Below are positions 26,079 to 34,654 of a stretch of DNA of 64,000 nt, in pieces. Positions within the stretch are counted from its first letter, which is position 1. The number at the start of each line of letters is the position of its first letter. A program made the translations under genes and the position numbers. Location: contig CBDFLS010000002.1 of the NCBI GenBank assembly GCA_965249185.1, forward strand, positions 868,001-932,000, read 5' to 3'. The notes below the pieces were generated by a model. That model saw only the letters and a program-made list of their open reading frames with translations, searched no databases and was not told where the DNA came from. Source of the DNA: CBDFLS01 sp965249185 (lineage in GTDB: Bacteria; Chloroflexota; Dehalococcoidia; Lucifugimonadales; Australimonadaceae).

Positions 26079-26104
26079 GTAACGGTCTGCTAGGAAACGC
26101 CGGG

Positions 26105-26332
26105 TTACCCGGGATGGCAGGCGCAGCCGCCTCCGCCACAGCACGCCCCCCCACCGCCCATGGACGGGCCGCCGGCAACGACCGTGGAGCGGGCGGGCGC
26201 GGCGAAGAGCGAGAGGGTCCGCATCGCGGGGGTGCCGCAGTCCGGGCAGGCCGCCGTCTCGCGCTGGTCCATGGAGCGCAGACGCTCGAACTGGGCCTTA
26301 CAGGTGGGACAGATGTATTCGTACAGCGGCAT
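26105..26332 (-). CDS. FmdB-family zinc-ribbon protein
   Basis: 75 residues. It opens with the family signature MPLYEYICPTC, continues with ERLRSMDQ and ACPDCGTPAMR, and ends in a Gly/Cys-rich tail (GGGGACCGGGGCACHPG). The two CxxC pairs form the zinc ribbon. The family is annotated as a formamidase-operon regulator but is found widely and its role is unclear. The ATG at 26332 was chosen because GGAGG lies 5 bases before it and the signature begins there. Confidence 0.85.
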   Translation of the reverse strand: MPLYEYICPTCKAQFERLRSMDQRETAACPDCGTPAMRTLSLFAAPARSTVVAGGPSMGGGGACCGGGGCACHPG

Positions 26333-26407
26333 GCCGTCCTCCAAACTCACCGACACCTCTACTTTATCGCTCTGCGTGAGCCGAGGCAAGGGGCCGGAGA
26401 CGCGCGC

Positions 26408-27094
26408 CTACGCCTTAAACCGGTAGCCCACGTTCCAGACCGTCTCGATGAAGGTGTGGGCGCCGTCCTCGATCTTGCTGCGCAGACGCCGGATATGGAC
26501 GTCCACCGTACGGGTGCCGCCGAAATAGTCGTACCCCCACACCTGGCTCAGCAGGACATCCCGCTTGAAGACGCGGCTGGGGTTGCTGGCCAGGAGCTTC
26601 AGCAGCTCGTACTCCTTGAAGGTGAGCAGCACCGGCTTGCCGTCGAGGAAGACGTCGTAGCGCTCGGGGTTGATGACCAGATCGCCAACGCGGATGAGGC
26701 CCGGAGCGTCCTGCTCAGGGCGCTGGCGTCCCAGGAGCCAGCGGAGGCGCGCCTCCAGCTCTCCCGGCCGCCACGGACAGATGACGAAGTCATCGACCGT
26801 CGAAAGGGGCGGGCCCGAGAGCTGCGCCCAGCCGAGAGCCGCCAGCAGCGGTCCGCGGAGTGCCCGCCCCCGCCGGACCAGCTCCTTCACCGGGGCCTCA
26901 TCGGGCACCGGGGCCTCGCCGGGCAGCGTGGCCTCGTCGGGCAGCGTCAGGTCGAGCAGCACCGCGTCCGGCGAGACACCCAGCGCCGGGCTGCGCGAGC
27001 CCTCGGCAAACCAGTTGAGTCCCTCGTCCTCCACACAGCGCAGGAGCTGGGGTGAGGGCCCCTCCGTGGGGCTGACGATGCAGATGGTGTACAC
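26408..27094 (-). CDS. OmpR/PhoB-type winged-helix protein with degenerate receiver domain
   Basis: 228 residues. The C-terminal 95 residues are a clear PhoB-type winged helix (LTFKEYELLKLLASNPSRVF, VWGYDYFGGTRTVDVHIRRL, ETVWNVGYRF). The N-terminal 120 residues resemble a receiver with a possible phospho-site Asp in DAVLLDLTLPD. The N-terminal acidic pair is absent (IVSPTEG instead of VDDE-like), and the conserved Lys position reads DDFVICPW. Phosphorylation-independent control is therefore likely, as in atypical response regulators. No histidine kinase lies beside it. Confidence 0.8.
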   Translation of the reverse strand: MYTICIVSPTEGPSPQLLRCVEDEGLNWFAEGSRSPALGVSPDAVLLDLTLPDEATLPGEAPVPDEAPVKELVRRGRALRGPLLAALGWAQLSGPPLSTVDDFVICPWRPGELEARLRWLLGRQRPEQDAPGLIRVGDLVINPERYDVFLDGKPVLLTFKEYELLKLLASNPSRVFKRDVLLSQVWGYDYFGGTRTVDVHIRRLRSKIEDGAHTFIETVWNVGYRFKA

Positions 27095-27212
27095 GGCTTC
27101 CGCCCTTTAAGTCGCTTGGAGTCTATCACCGCCGCCGTGCGCCGGCCCGGCCAGGATTAAGGAACGGCACGCTCACGGAGTAAGCAGGGGCCGCAAGAGG
27201 CCGCCGGAGACG

Positions 27213-28145
27213 CTACCACCAGAGCTTCTTCTCCACGGTCTGCTCCAGCTCCGCGTACTCCCGGGTCCATAGCTGGGTGCTCAGGTATTTCCACCCGCCG
27301 TCGGCGAAGAGGCAAACGATGTGGGCCTCTTCGACGCGCTGGGCCACCCGCAGAGCGGCGGCCAGGACCGCGCCGGAGGAGACCCCGGCAAAGACCCCCT
27401 CCCGGCGTAGCAGCGCCGAGGTCATCTGAAAGCTCTCCTGGCTGCTTATCATGATGCGGGCGTCCAGGACGCTCAGGTCAAGGATGGGGGGAACGAATCC
27501 CTCTTCCAAGCTCCGCAGGCCATGGATCAAGTCGTTGGGCTCGGGCGCCGCCGCGACGACCTTGATGCTGGGGTTGTGCTCCTTCAGTCGGCGGCCGGTG
27601 CCCATGAGGGTCCCGCCCGTGCCCAGGCCCGCGACGAAGTGGGTGATCTGGGGGAGGTCGGCAATGATCTCGGGGCCGGTGGTCTGGTAGTGCGCCTCGG
27701 GGTTGGCGGGATTGGCATACTGGTCCAACATCAGATAGCGACTGTCCTGGGCCGCCATCGTCTGGGCCACGGCGATGGCCCCGTTGGTCCCCTGGTCGCC
27801 CGGCGAGTACTCGATCTCCGCGCCGTAGGCCAGCAACAGGTCGGTGCGCTCCTGGCCCACGTTGTCGGGCATCACCACCTTCAGCCGGTACCCCTTGCGC
27901 CCAGCCATCATGGCCAGGGAGATGCCGGTATTGCCGCTGGTGGACTCCAGAAGGACCCGGTCGGGGGTCAGCAGCCCCTGGGCTTCGGCCCGCTCGACCA
28001 TCGAGAGGGCGATCCGGTCTTTGACGCTGCCGGTGGGGTTGTTTCCCTCCAGCTTGGCATACAGGTGGACGCCACGCTTTGGGCTGAACGCAGCCAGCTC
28101 CACCAGTGGCGTGTTGCCAATGGCCTCTCGAATGTCCTTCTTCAA
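27213..28145 (-). CDS. cysM: PLP-dependent cysteine synthase (CysK/CysM family)
   Basis: 310 residues. The PLP Lys is in NPTGSVKDR (K42); the substrate loop is STSGNTGIS, and the phosphate-binding loop is GLGTGGTLMGTGRRLKE. It makes cysteine from an activated serine (O-acetyl- or O-phosphoserine) and a sulfur donor. It lies 24 bp downstream of a MoeB/ThiF-type gene on the same strand. That pairing suggests that, as with mycobacterial CysM, sulfur may come from a protein thiocarboxylate, but no carrier (CysO/ThiS-like) gene is visible here. Confidence 0.85.
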   Translation of the reverse strand: MKKDIREAIGNTPLVELAAFSPKRGVHLYAKLEGNNPTGSVKDRIALSMVERAEAQGLLTPDRVLLESTSGNTGISLAMMAGRKGYRLKVVMPDNVGQERTDLLLAYGAEIEYSPGDQGTNGAIAVAQTMAAQDSRYLMLDQYANPANPEAHYQTTGPEIIADLPQITHFVAGLGTGGTLMGTGRRLKEHNPSIKVVAAAPEPNDLIHGLRSLEEGFVPPILDLSVLDARIMISSQESFQMTSALLRREGVFAGVSSGAVLAAALRVAQRVEEAHIVCLFADGGWKYLSTQLWTREYAELEQTVEKKLWW

Positions 28146-28169
28146 AGTCCGATCCTGAGCAGCGCGCGG

Positions 28170-29009
28170 CTAACGGCCCGCGACGGGCTGGGGAGTGGGC
28201 GCCACGCCGCAGAACGCCTCGTAGTCGATGAGCTCGGAGATGGTGGGGTGCTCGCCACAGAGGGGGCACGCCGGGTCGTGGCGCGTCTTCACCATGCGGA
28301 TCTCCATGGTGAGCGCATCCACCAGCAGCAGCCGGCCCACCAGGGGCTGGCCGATGCCCAGCAGCACCTTCACCACCTCGGTGGCCTGGACGCTGCCGAT
28401 CATCCCTGTGAGCGCACCCAACACTCCCGCCTCCGCACAGTTGGGCACCATCCCCGGTGGGGGTGGCGTGGGGAAGAGGCACCGGTAGCACCCCTGCCCA
28501 GGAAGGTAGGTGGTGACCTGGCCATCGAAGATGAGGATGCTTCCATCCACCAGGGGCTTGCCGTTCAGGTAGGAGGCGTCGTTCACCAGATAGCGGGTGG
28601 CGAAGTTGTCGGCGCCGTTGACCACCACATCGTAGCCGGCGATGATCTCCATGGCGTTGTCCGAATTGATGGGCATCTCGTGGGTCACGACCCGCACGTC
28701 GGGGTTGTAGCGCCGGAGGGTCTCCCGGGCGGAATCCACCTTGGACCACCCCACGGTCTCCGAGTTGTGGAGCACCTGCCGCTGGAGGTTGCTCAACTCC
28801 ACCACGTCGAAGTCCACGATACCCACGGTGCCTATGCCGGCCAGGGCCGCGTAGATGGCCACGGGGCCTCCCAGGCCGCCCGCGCCAACGATCAGCACCT
28901 TGGACTCGAGCAGCTTACGCTGCCCCCCGCTGCCGATCTGCGGCATGATGATATGCCGGCTGTACCGCTTGACCTGCTCTGGGGTGAGGCTCACCGCTGA
29001 TTGGGCCAT
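28170..29009 (-). CDS. moeB: ThiF/MoeB/HesA-family adenylyltransferase
   Basis: 279 residues. The ATP-binding loop is VLIVGAGGLGGPVA (about 39-52), followed by VDFDVVELSNLQRQ and NGADNFATRY. The zinc site comes from YRCLF and CPLCGEH near the C terminus; the crossover-loop segment NCAEAGVLGALTG is intact. Such enzymes adenylate the C-terminal Gly of ubiquitin-like sulfur carriers. The rhodanese domain found in longer homologues is absent. It is cotranscribed with the cysteine synthase and lies downstream of an Rrf2 regulator, so a sulfur-assimilation role is likely. Confidence 0.85.
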   Translation of the reverse strand: MAQSAVSLTPEQVKRYSRHIIMPQIGSGGQRKLLESKVLIVGAGGLGGPVAIYAALAGIGTVGIVDFDVVELSNLQRQVLHNSETVGWSKVDSARETLRRYNPDVRVVTHEMPINSDNAMEIIAGYDVVVNGADNFATRYLVNDASYLNGKPLVDGSILIFDGQVTTYLPGQGCYRCLFPTPPPPGMVPNCAEAGVLGALTGMIGSVQATEVVKVLLGIGQPLVGRLLLVDALTMEIRMVKTRHDPACPLCGEHPTISELIDYEAFCGVAPTPQPVAGR

Positions 29010-29117
29010 CCTCTGTATCCTCCCTAAAAATACCCCTGGCCTGGCGAATATCCCTGGAGCGCGGGCCCGGCGCCGGCGGGCGGTTCATCCACACCAAGAC
29101 CCCCGGACAAAAGAAAA

Positions 29118-29152
29118 GCCTCCGTCTGCGTTGCCCATAGGCCGGCGGAGGC
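29118..29152 (-). terminator. Rho-independent terminator
   Basis: On the minus strand: stem GCCTCCG / CGGAGGC followed by TTTTCTTTT. It lies between the Rrf2 regulator gene and moeB. The regulator is thus mostly terminated before the sulfur genes, which then need their own promoter or read-through. Confidence 0.7.
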
Positions 29153-29262
29153 GCTAGCAGACCGCTAGTGCCCGACCTACGGGCCGTTCCTACAAAGGCA
29201 GGCTTCCATTCGCATGGCGTACTCATGGTAGGCGCGTGGGGGCTGGCTGTCAACGAAAGGGC

Positions 29263-29721
29263 TCAGGCCCCGGAGGGCGCCGCGGGGACCGCCTCTCGCA
29301 GGCGGTTGGCATGGTCCCGCTGCTGGTTGGCCAGGTCGGCCACGCTGGTGGTGCTCAGCACGAGCCGGACTGCCTCGTCCACTCCCCTCCACACTCCCTG
29401 CTGCCCGCAGTTGTCGGAGAGCACGCAGGCCCCGGGATCGTCCAGACAGTCCAGCGAGGGGTGTGTGCCCTCCAATGAGCTCACGACCATATTGAGGCTG
29501 ATCTCGGCGGGTGGCTTGGCCAGCAGGTGGCCGCCCTGCGGTCCACGGCGGCTCCGGATAAAGCTGAACTTGTTGAGAACCGTCAGCACCTGGTCCAGAT
29601 AGGACTCGGGGATGTGCTGCCGGCTGGCGATCGCGGCGGTCGTGATCGGCTTGCCATCGGAGTACAAGGCCAAGTCCACCAGGGCACGCACACCGTAGTC
29701 CACCTTGATGGGCACTCGCAT
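29263..29721 (-). CDS. Rrf2-family transcriptional regulator
   Basis: 152 residues. Winged helix opening VDYGVRALVDLALYSDGKPITTAAIASRQHIPESYLDQ, then LNKFSFIRSRRGPQGGHLLAKP, the standard Rrf2 recognition region. Three Cys residues follow at about 95-108 (DCLDDPGACVLSDNCGQQGVW), spaced as in IscR-type proteins that bind an Fe-S cluster. Its position upstream of moeB-cysM fits control of cysteine or sulfur supply, comparable to CymR or IscR. The target site is not identified. Confidence 0.85.
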   Translation of the reverse strand: MRVPIKVDYGVRALVDLALYSDGKPITTAAIASRQHIPESYLDQVLTVLNKFSFIRSRRGPQGGHLLAKPPAEISLNMVVSSLEGTHPSLDCLDDPGACVLSDNCGQQGVWRGVDEAVRLVLSTTSVADLANQQRDHANRLREAVPAAPSGA

Positions 29722-29881
29722 CAGGTACTCCCCTCAAACGCAAAGCCAGTGAACACACTCTAGCATCGGCTCTCTTGAAAGACAACTTAGTCGATAGACA
29801 ATCCCGCCTCCACACGGGCACCCTCCCTTTGCCCAGGAGGACGCCACTCTGCTATGCTGCATGAGGAAGAGGGACCGGCCC

Positions 29882-30547
29882 ATGCAAACGCCAACACTTT
29901 CGGTGGAGAACCGCAGCGCCCTGGGCAAGAAGGTCAAGGCCCTGCGCCGCATGGGCCTCACGCCTATCCATGTCTACGGCAAGGCCACGGAGTCCCTCAG
30001 CCTTCAAGTGCCCGCCCCGACGCTCCAGCGGGCGCTGGCGGCGGTGGGCCAGACCATTCCCCTGATACTCGAGGTGGGCGGTGATGAGCACTTCGTGATC
30101 GTTCGGGAGGTGCAGCGGGACCCGGTCACCGAGCAGGTGCTCCACGTGGACTTCCTCCAGGTGTCCCGCACGGAGCTGATGCGCGTGGAGGTCCCCCTGG
30201 AGATGACGGGCGAGGCGCCCGCGCTGCGGCTGGAGTCAACCACCTTCGTCCAGGACCTGCACGGCGTGGAGGTGGAAGCGCTTCCCATGAATGTGCCGCC
30301 GGTCCTGCCGGTGGACATCTCTTCCCTGGACGAGATCGACAAACCGATTCACGCGGGCGAAATCTCCCTGCCCACCGGGGTAACCCTGATTACCGACCCG
30401 GAGGCGCTCGTCGCCCGGGTGGTCCACCAGCGGGTAGTCGTGGAGGAGGAGGCTCCTGCCGACGAGGCCGAAGAAGCCGCGGCTCCGGAGGCCGAAGCTC
30501 CCCAGACCGAGGAGAAGCAGGAGAAGCAGGAGAGTCAAGAGGAGTAA
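29882..30547 (+). CDS. rplY: 50S ribosomal protein L25 (CTC/TL5 form)
   Basis: 221 residues, the long two-domain form. The 5S-rRNA-binding domain covers 1-95 (NRSALGKKVKALRRMGLTP, then HVDFLQVS), and the TL5-type beta domain about 96-190 (EVPLEMTGEAPA, LPTGVTLITDPEALVARV). The last 35 residues are an acidic Glu/Ala tail. The ATG at 29882 fits the family start; an upstream ATG at 29861 would add seven charged residues. It is convergent with fmt. Confidence 0.88.
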   Translation: MQTPTLSVENRSALGKKVKALRRMGLTPIHVYGKATESLSLQVPAPTLQRALAAVGQTIPLILEVGGDEHFVIVREVQRDPVTEQVLHVDFLQVSRTELMRVEVPLEMTGEAPALRLESTTFVQDLHGVEVEALPMNVPPVLPVDISSLDEIDKPIHAGEISLPTGVTLITDPEALVARVVHQRVVVEEEAPADEAEEAAAPEAEAPQTEEKQEKQESQEE

Positions 30548-30578
30548 CCCTCGTTTCCGGCCGTGGCGCGGCCCACCG

Positions 30579-31526
30579 CTACGAGGGCAGCCTCGCGTCC
30601 AGGAAACCGGAGTGCCCTCTCAGAAACTCGGGCATTCCCAGCGCCGGCCGCCCCTCCAGCTTCACCCGTCGCAACACCAGCACTCCTTCGTTCGTAACGA
30701 CCCCCGCGGGAGCGGTGGCCGACGGAAGGCCGACCACAGTCCCGGGGGCCTCCCGGCGCGAACCCACCACCACCTGAGCCTCCAGCACCTCGAGCCGGCT
30801 CCCTTCCCAGCGGGTGGCGCTTCCCGGCCACGGCAAGTACGCGCGCACCTGCCGCTCCAGGCGAAGGGCGGGACGGCTCCAGTCCAGCTCCCCATCCTCC
30901 TTCTTCACCCGCCAGCTCACCGTTGCCCCATCCTCCGGCTGCGGCGACGCCGTGAGTTCGCCCGCGACGTAGCGGGGCAGCGTCTCCTCGACCAGCTTCG
31001 CTCCCAGCCGAAAGAGGCGCTCCAGCAGTGAGGGGGTGGAGTCGTCCGCCCGCACCGGTTCCTCCCTCCGCGCCAGAACGGGTCCGGTATCCAGGCCCTC
31101 GTCCACCGCCATGAGGCTCACGCCGGTCACCGCATCGCCCTCCAGAATGGCCGCAGCCACGGGCGATGCGCCCCGGTGACGGGGCAGCAGCGAGGGATGC
31201 ACATTGAGACAACCCCAGCGGGGCACCGACAGCACCGGCGGCGGCAGCAGCTTTCCGTAGGCCGCCACCAGCACCAGGTCCGGAGCATAGGCCTCGAGCT
31301 CCCCCACCGCCTCTTCAGTGCGGAGCGTCGCCGGCTGGCAGACCGGCAGCCCCATCCGCTGGGCGTACTCCTTCACCGGCGGAGCGGCCCATCGGAGCCC
31401 ACGGCCCACCCGCCGGTCCGGCGGGGTATAGACCGCGGCGACCGGCCACTCGAGCCGCAGCAGCGCCTCCAGCACCGGGATGACGTCGGCGGGGCTGCCC
31501 ATGAACACCGTGCGGGGATGCGCCAT
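30579..31526 (-). CDS. fmt: Methionyl-tRNA formyltransferase
   Basis: 315 residues. It begins RTVFMGSPADVIPVLEALL and has the formyl-folate active-site motif NVHPSLLPRHRGASP, with Asn and His catalytic. LMAVDEGLDTGPVL and a C-terminal domain with VRAYLPWPGSATRW complete it. It formylates initiator Met-tRNA. The stop lies 31 bp from the convergent rplY stop; the start faces dnaA across 274 bp. No def gene is adjacent in this window. Confidence 0.92.
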   Translation of the reverse strand: MAHPRTVFMGSPADVIPVLEALLRLEWPVAAVYTPPDRRVGRGLRWAAPPVKEYAQRMGLPVCQPATLRTEEAVGELEAYAPDLVLVAAYGKLLPPPVLSVPRWGCLNVHPSLLPRHRGASPVAAAILEGDAVTGVSLMAVDEGLDTGPVLARREEPVRADDSTPSLLERLFRLGAKLVEETLPRYVAGELTASPQPEDGATVSWRVKKEDGELDWSRPALRLERQVRAYLPWPGSATRWEGSRLEVLEAQVVVGSRREAPGTVVGLPSATAPAGVVTNEGVLVLRRVKLEGRPALGMPEFLRGHSGFLDARLPS

Positions 31527-31800
31527 GGGCCGATAATATCACGGCCCGCGGCCCATCTCCGGGACCGCCATCGGGCCCGTTTCCCCGGCGCGACTGGGGG
31601 TGAGTCCGGGCCCTGAAAAGAGCGGGGAAATCGCCCCAAAATTCGTCCGCCACCCTCTTGCATCTCCCACTCCATGCGGGTGGTAGTGTTCACCGCGTCA
31701 ACCTCCACCTAGGTGCCCCGTCCGAATGTCAGCAACACAGTCTTTGCCCGGTCCAACAGGACACCCGATCTCCTACTCACCCCTTCGGGAGTCGTAGTGT

Positions 31801-33168
31801 ATGGCGCGCGATGAATCCGCCCAGCGGCTGTGGAATGCGAGCCTTGGCCGCCTCCAAATCCAAGTGGCACGCCCCACCTTCGATACGTGGCTGCGCGACA
31901 CCGTGGCCCTCTCGCTGGAGGACCGCCACCTGTTGGTGGGAGTGCCGACTACCTTCGGAGCGGAGTGGCTGGAGAAGCGGATGTACCAGCTCGTCGAGCG
32001 GGCCGTCAGCACCGTTGCGCACGAGCCCATAGACGTCTCGTTCCAGGTGCAGCAGCCCCACTCGCCGTCCTTTCCCCAGCCCAGTCCCACTCCCCCCGCG
32101 AACGGCTCCACGCCGGGCGGAAACGGCGGAAACGGGCACACGCCGCCATCCAGCACCGCCAACCACCGGTACACCTTCGAGTCCTTCGTGGTTGGTAGCT
32201 CAAACCAGCTCGCCCATGCGGCGGCCCTGGCCGTGGCCGACCGCCCAGGCCACGCGTACAACCCCCTCTTCCTCTACGGGGGTGTCGGCCTGGGCAAGAC
32301 GCACCTTCTTCACGCCATCGCCCAGCGGGTCTCGGCCCGCGGCGGCGCCGCCCGCTATGTGAGCACGGAGCAGTTCACCAACGACTTCATCTCCTCCATC
32401 AAGGACCGCAGGACGGTGGACTTCCGGGAGAAGTACCGGAGCAGCGACGTGCTGCTCATCGACGATATTCAGTTCCTCTGTGGCAAGGAGCAGACCCAGG
32501 AGGGGTTTTTCCACACTTTCAACGCCTTGCACAACGACGGCCGGCAGATCGTCATCGCCTGCGACCGGCACCCGAAGGTCCTCTCCCTCCTGGAGGAGCG
32601 GCTCTGTTCCCGATTCGAGGGGGGGCTCATCGCCGACGTCCAAGCCCCCGACCTGGAGACCCGGCAGGCCATCCTCCAGTTCAGGGCCAAGCAGCTCCCG
32701 GTGCCGGTCCCCAATGAGGCGCTGGACCTGATCGCGCACCATGCTCAAGGCAGCGTCAGGGAGATGGAGGGCGTGCTCAACCGGGTGGCGGCCATGGCGG
32801 AGCTGACCGGCAGCCCCGTCACGCTGGAGCTCGTCTCACGGACCCTGGGGCCAACCACCCGAAAGCGGCCGGCGAGCCCGCCACCGCCCCAGAAGGTCAT
32901 CGCGGCCGTGGCCGCTTTCTACGACGTCCCCGCAGAGGCCGTCTGCAGCTCCCGAAGGGACCACCCCGTGGCGCTGGCCCGGCAAGTTGCCGCCTACCTC
33001 CTCAGGGAGGACTTCCACTTCTCTTTAGCGGAGGCAGGAACGCTTCTCGGCGGGAAGAACCACGCCACCATCCTCTACTCTGTTCGAAAAGTGGCCCGCG
33101 CCTCGGCGGGAGAGCCCCACCTCTCGGCAGCGATCCACAGCATCCGCTCATCGCTCGGGCTTAACTAA
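31801..33168 (+). CDS. dnaA: Chromosomal replication initiator DnaA
   Basis: 455 residues. Domain I spans 1-85 (LWNASLGRLQIQVARPTFDTW), and a Pro/Gly linker 86-120 follows. AAA+ domain III starts at NHRYTFESFVVGSSNQ with Walker A GGVGLGKTHLL (about 160) and Walker B VLLIDDIQFL. Domain IV ends with the box-binding signature GGKNHATILYSVRKV, where most DnaA have GGRDHSTV; K and N are seen in other bacteria. No cluster of DnaA boxes is visible in the 270 bp upstream or 210 bp downstream, so the origin may be elsewhere. Confidence 0.95.
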   Translation: MARDESAQRLWNASLGRLQIQVARPTFDTWLRDTVALSLEDRHLLVGVPTTFGAEWLEKRMYQLVERAVSTVAHEPIDVSFQVQQPHSPSFPQPSPTPPANGSTPGGNGGNGHTPPSSTANHRYTFESFVVGSSNQLAHAAALAVADRPGHAYNPLFLYGGVGLGKTHLLHAIAQRVSARGGAARYVSTEQFTNDFISSIKDRRTVDFREKYRSSDVLLIDDIQFLCGKEQTQEGFFHTFNALHNDGRQIVIACDRHPKVLSLLEERLCSRFEGGLIADVQAPDLETRQAILQFRAKQLPVPVPNEALDLIAHHAQGSVREMEGVLNRVAAMAELTGSPVTLELVSRTLGPTTRKRPASPPPPQKVIAAVAAFYDVPAEAVCSSRRDHPVALARQVAAYLLREDFHFSLAEAGTLLGGKNHATILYSVRKVARASAGEPHLSAAIHSIRSSLGLN

Positions 33169-33381
33169 CCGGCCGTCCACCGAACAACTATTCCCCCCTC
33201 CTCTTCCCTCGCGCGCCAGGCCTCTCCGCCGCTGAAGAGGCGGGCTTCTTAACAGTCTTCAACACGAGGAATCCGCCTCCCAACGGGAAGCAACACACTT
33301 TCCCATATGTATTATTATTCCTTCTCTACAAAGGCTATCTAAAGAGACACGGGTTAAGAAGAGAGGGGAGTAATAACAATA

Positions 33382-34653
33382 GTGGAAGACCTAGTTAGGT
33401 TCCTTGTCCGAGGAGGCAACGGAGGCAATGGGGCAGTTAGCTTTACAACGGGGATTCCTCCAAAGCCGGATGGGGGAGATGGGGGGGCGGGTGGCTCGGT
33501 TCAGGTCCGGGCGGAGGGGGGCCTCTGGGGTTTGTCCAGGGTTCAGCGGCTTAGGGCTGTGTCCGGGGAGGATGGGGTGGGTGGGCATCAGGGGAGGCGG
33601 ACTGGAAGGAGTGCCGGCTGGAAAACGGTTGAGGTCCCCGTTGGGACCGTGGTCTGGCGGCTAATGGAGGGGGACAAGAGGGAGCTGATTGGGGATCTTG
33701 TGGCCGACGGCTCGGTGGTGGTGATGGCGGAGGGAGGCAGCGGAGGCAGAGGGAACCACCGGTTCATGTCGCCGACGAACCAGGCCCCGTTGCTCGCTGA
33801 GGCGGGAGAGGAGGGGGAAGAGGTCTCCGTGGTGCTGGAACTGAAGCTACCGTGCGACGTGGCCCTTGCCGGCGGCCCAAACTCGGGTAAGTCCCGCCTT
33901 CTGGCGGCGGTCTCGGCGGCCAGACCCTCCATCGAGGCATATCCGTTCACAACGACTGAGCCGGCGCTTGGAGTCGCCGAGGCGGACGGACTGCGGTTGG
34001 TGCTGGCGGAGATGCCAGGGATCGCTCCGGGAGCCTATCTGGGGCGAGGGCGTGGCAACGCTTTCCTGCGGCACGCCGAGCGGGCCGGAACGCTGGTGCT
34101 TGTTGTGGATGGGGCGCAGGAGGACCTGGCGGCGGACTACCTGGCGGTGGTGGCCGAGATAGAGGAGTACGGAGGCGGCCTGGCAGGGAAGCCCCGGGTG
34201 GTGGTGGTGAATAAGATAGACTTGTCGGAGGTGCGAGGCCGGCTGAAGGAACAGGCGGCGGCACTCGAGAAGTCCGTGGGCGATGAGTTTCTCTCCCTCT
34301 CCGCGGCGACCGGCGAGGGGGTAAGCTTGCTGCTGGAGCGGCTCGCGGCGCTTCGTCGAGAGCGGCCCGAGGCGAGCAGCCAGGCGGAGCCGGTCGCCGG
34401 TCGAACGACTTCCCCTATCCCGAGGCGCTCGCGGGGCGAAGCGCCTCGCGTATGGATGGAGGAGGGGGCTTTTGTGGTCTCGTGCGCGGCGGCGGAGCGC
34501 TTGATCGTTATGGTAAACCTACAGAACTGGAGGGCGCGGATGCAGATCCACGGCGAGTTCGAGCGGCTCGGAGTGATCGGCGCCTTGCGGAAGCTCGGCG
34601 TGGAGCCAGGCGATACGGTTCGCATCGGCCGCGTGGAGATGGAGTGGCAGTAG
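33382..34653 (+). CDS. obgE: Obg-family GTPase
   Basis: 423 residues. The Gly-rich Obg fold (RGGNGGNGAVSF, PDGGDGGAGGSV) is followed by the G domain and a C-terminal OCT domain. G1 is GGPNSGKSRLL (most Obg: GxPNVGKS), G3 is AEMPG instead of ADIPG, G4 is NKIDLS and G5 SAATGEG. The Asp-to-Glu change in G3 and Ser in G1 are unusual and may alter nucleotide exchange. The GTG start has GAGGGGAG 11 bases upstream. It is followed 1 bp later by nadD, then pyrE. Confidence 0.9.
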   Translation: MEDLVRFLVRGGNGGNGAVSFTTGIPPKPDGGDGGAGGSVQVRAEGGLWGLSRVQRLRAVSGEDGVGGHQGRRTGRSAGWKTVEVPVGTVVWRLMEGDKRELIGDLVADGSVVVMAEGGSGGRGNHRFMSPTNQAPLLAEAGEEGEEVSVVLELKLPCDVALAGGPNSGKSRLLAAVSAARPSIEAYPFTTTEPALGVAEADGLRLVLAEMPGIAPGAYLGRGRGNAFLRHAERAGTLVLVVDGAQEDLAADYLAVVAEIEEYGGGLAGKPRVVVVNKIDLSEVRGRLKEQAAALEKSVGDEFLSLSAATGEGVSLLLERLAALRRERPEASSQAEPVAGRTTSPIPRRSRGEAPRVWMEEGAFVVSCAAAERLIVMVNLQNWRARMQIHGEFERLGVIGALRKLGVEPGDTVRIGRVEMEWQ

Positions 34654-34654
34654 C

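Noticed and set aside
27522..29000. Long plus-strand frame opposite moeB/cysM
   Set aside because: It is the antisense of two clear genes in high-GC DNA, with His/Arg-rich low-complexity translation and no domain.
33169..33381. Possible replication origin next to dnaA
   Set aside because: The gap is partly AT-rich, but no TTATCCACA-like boxes are visible here or upstream of dnaA.
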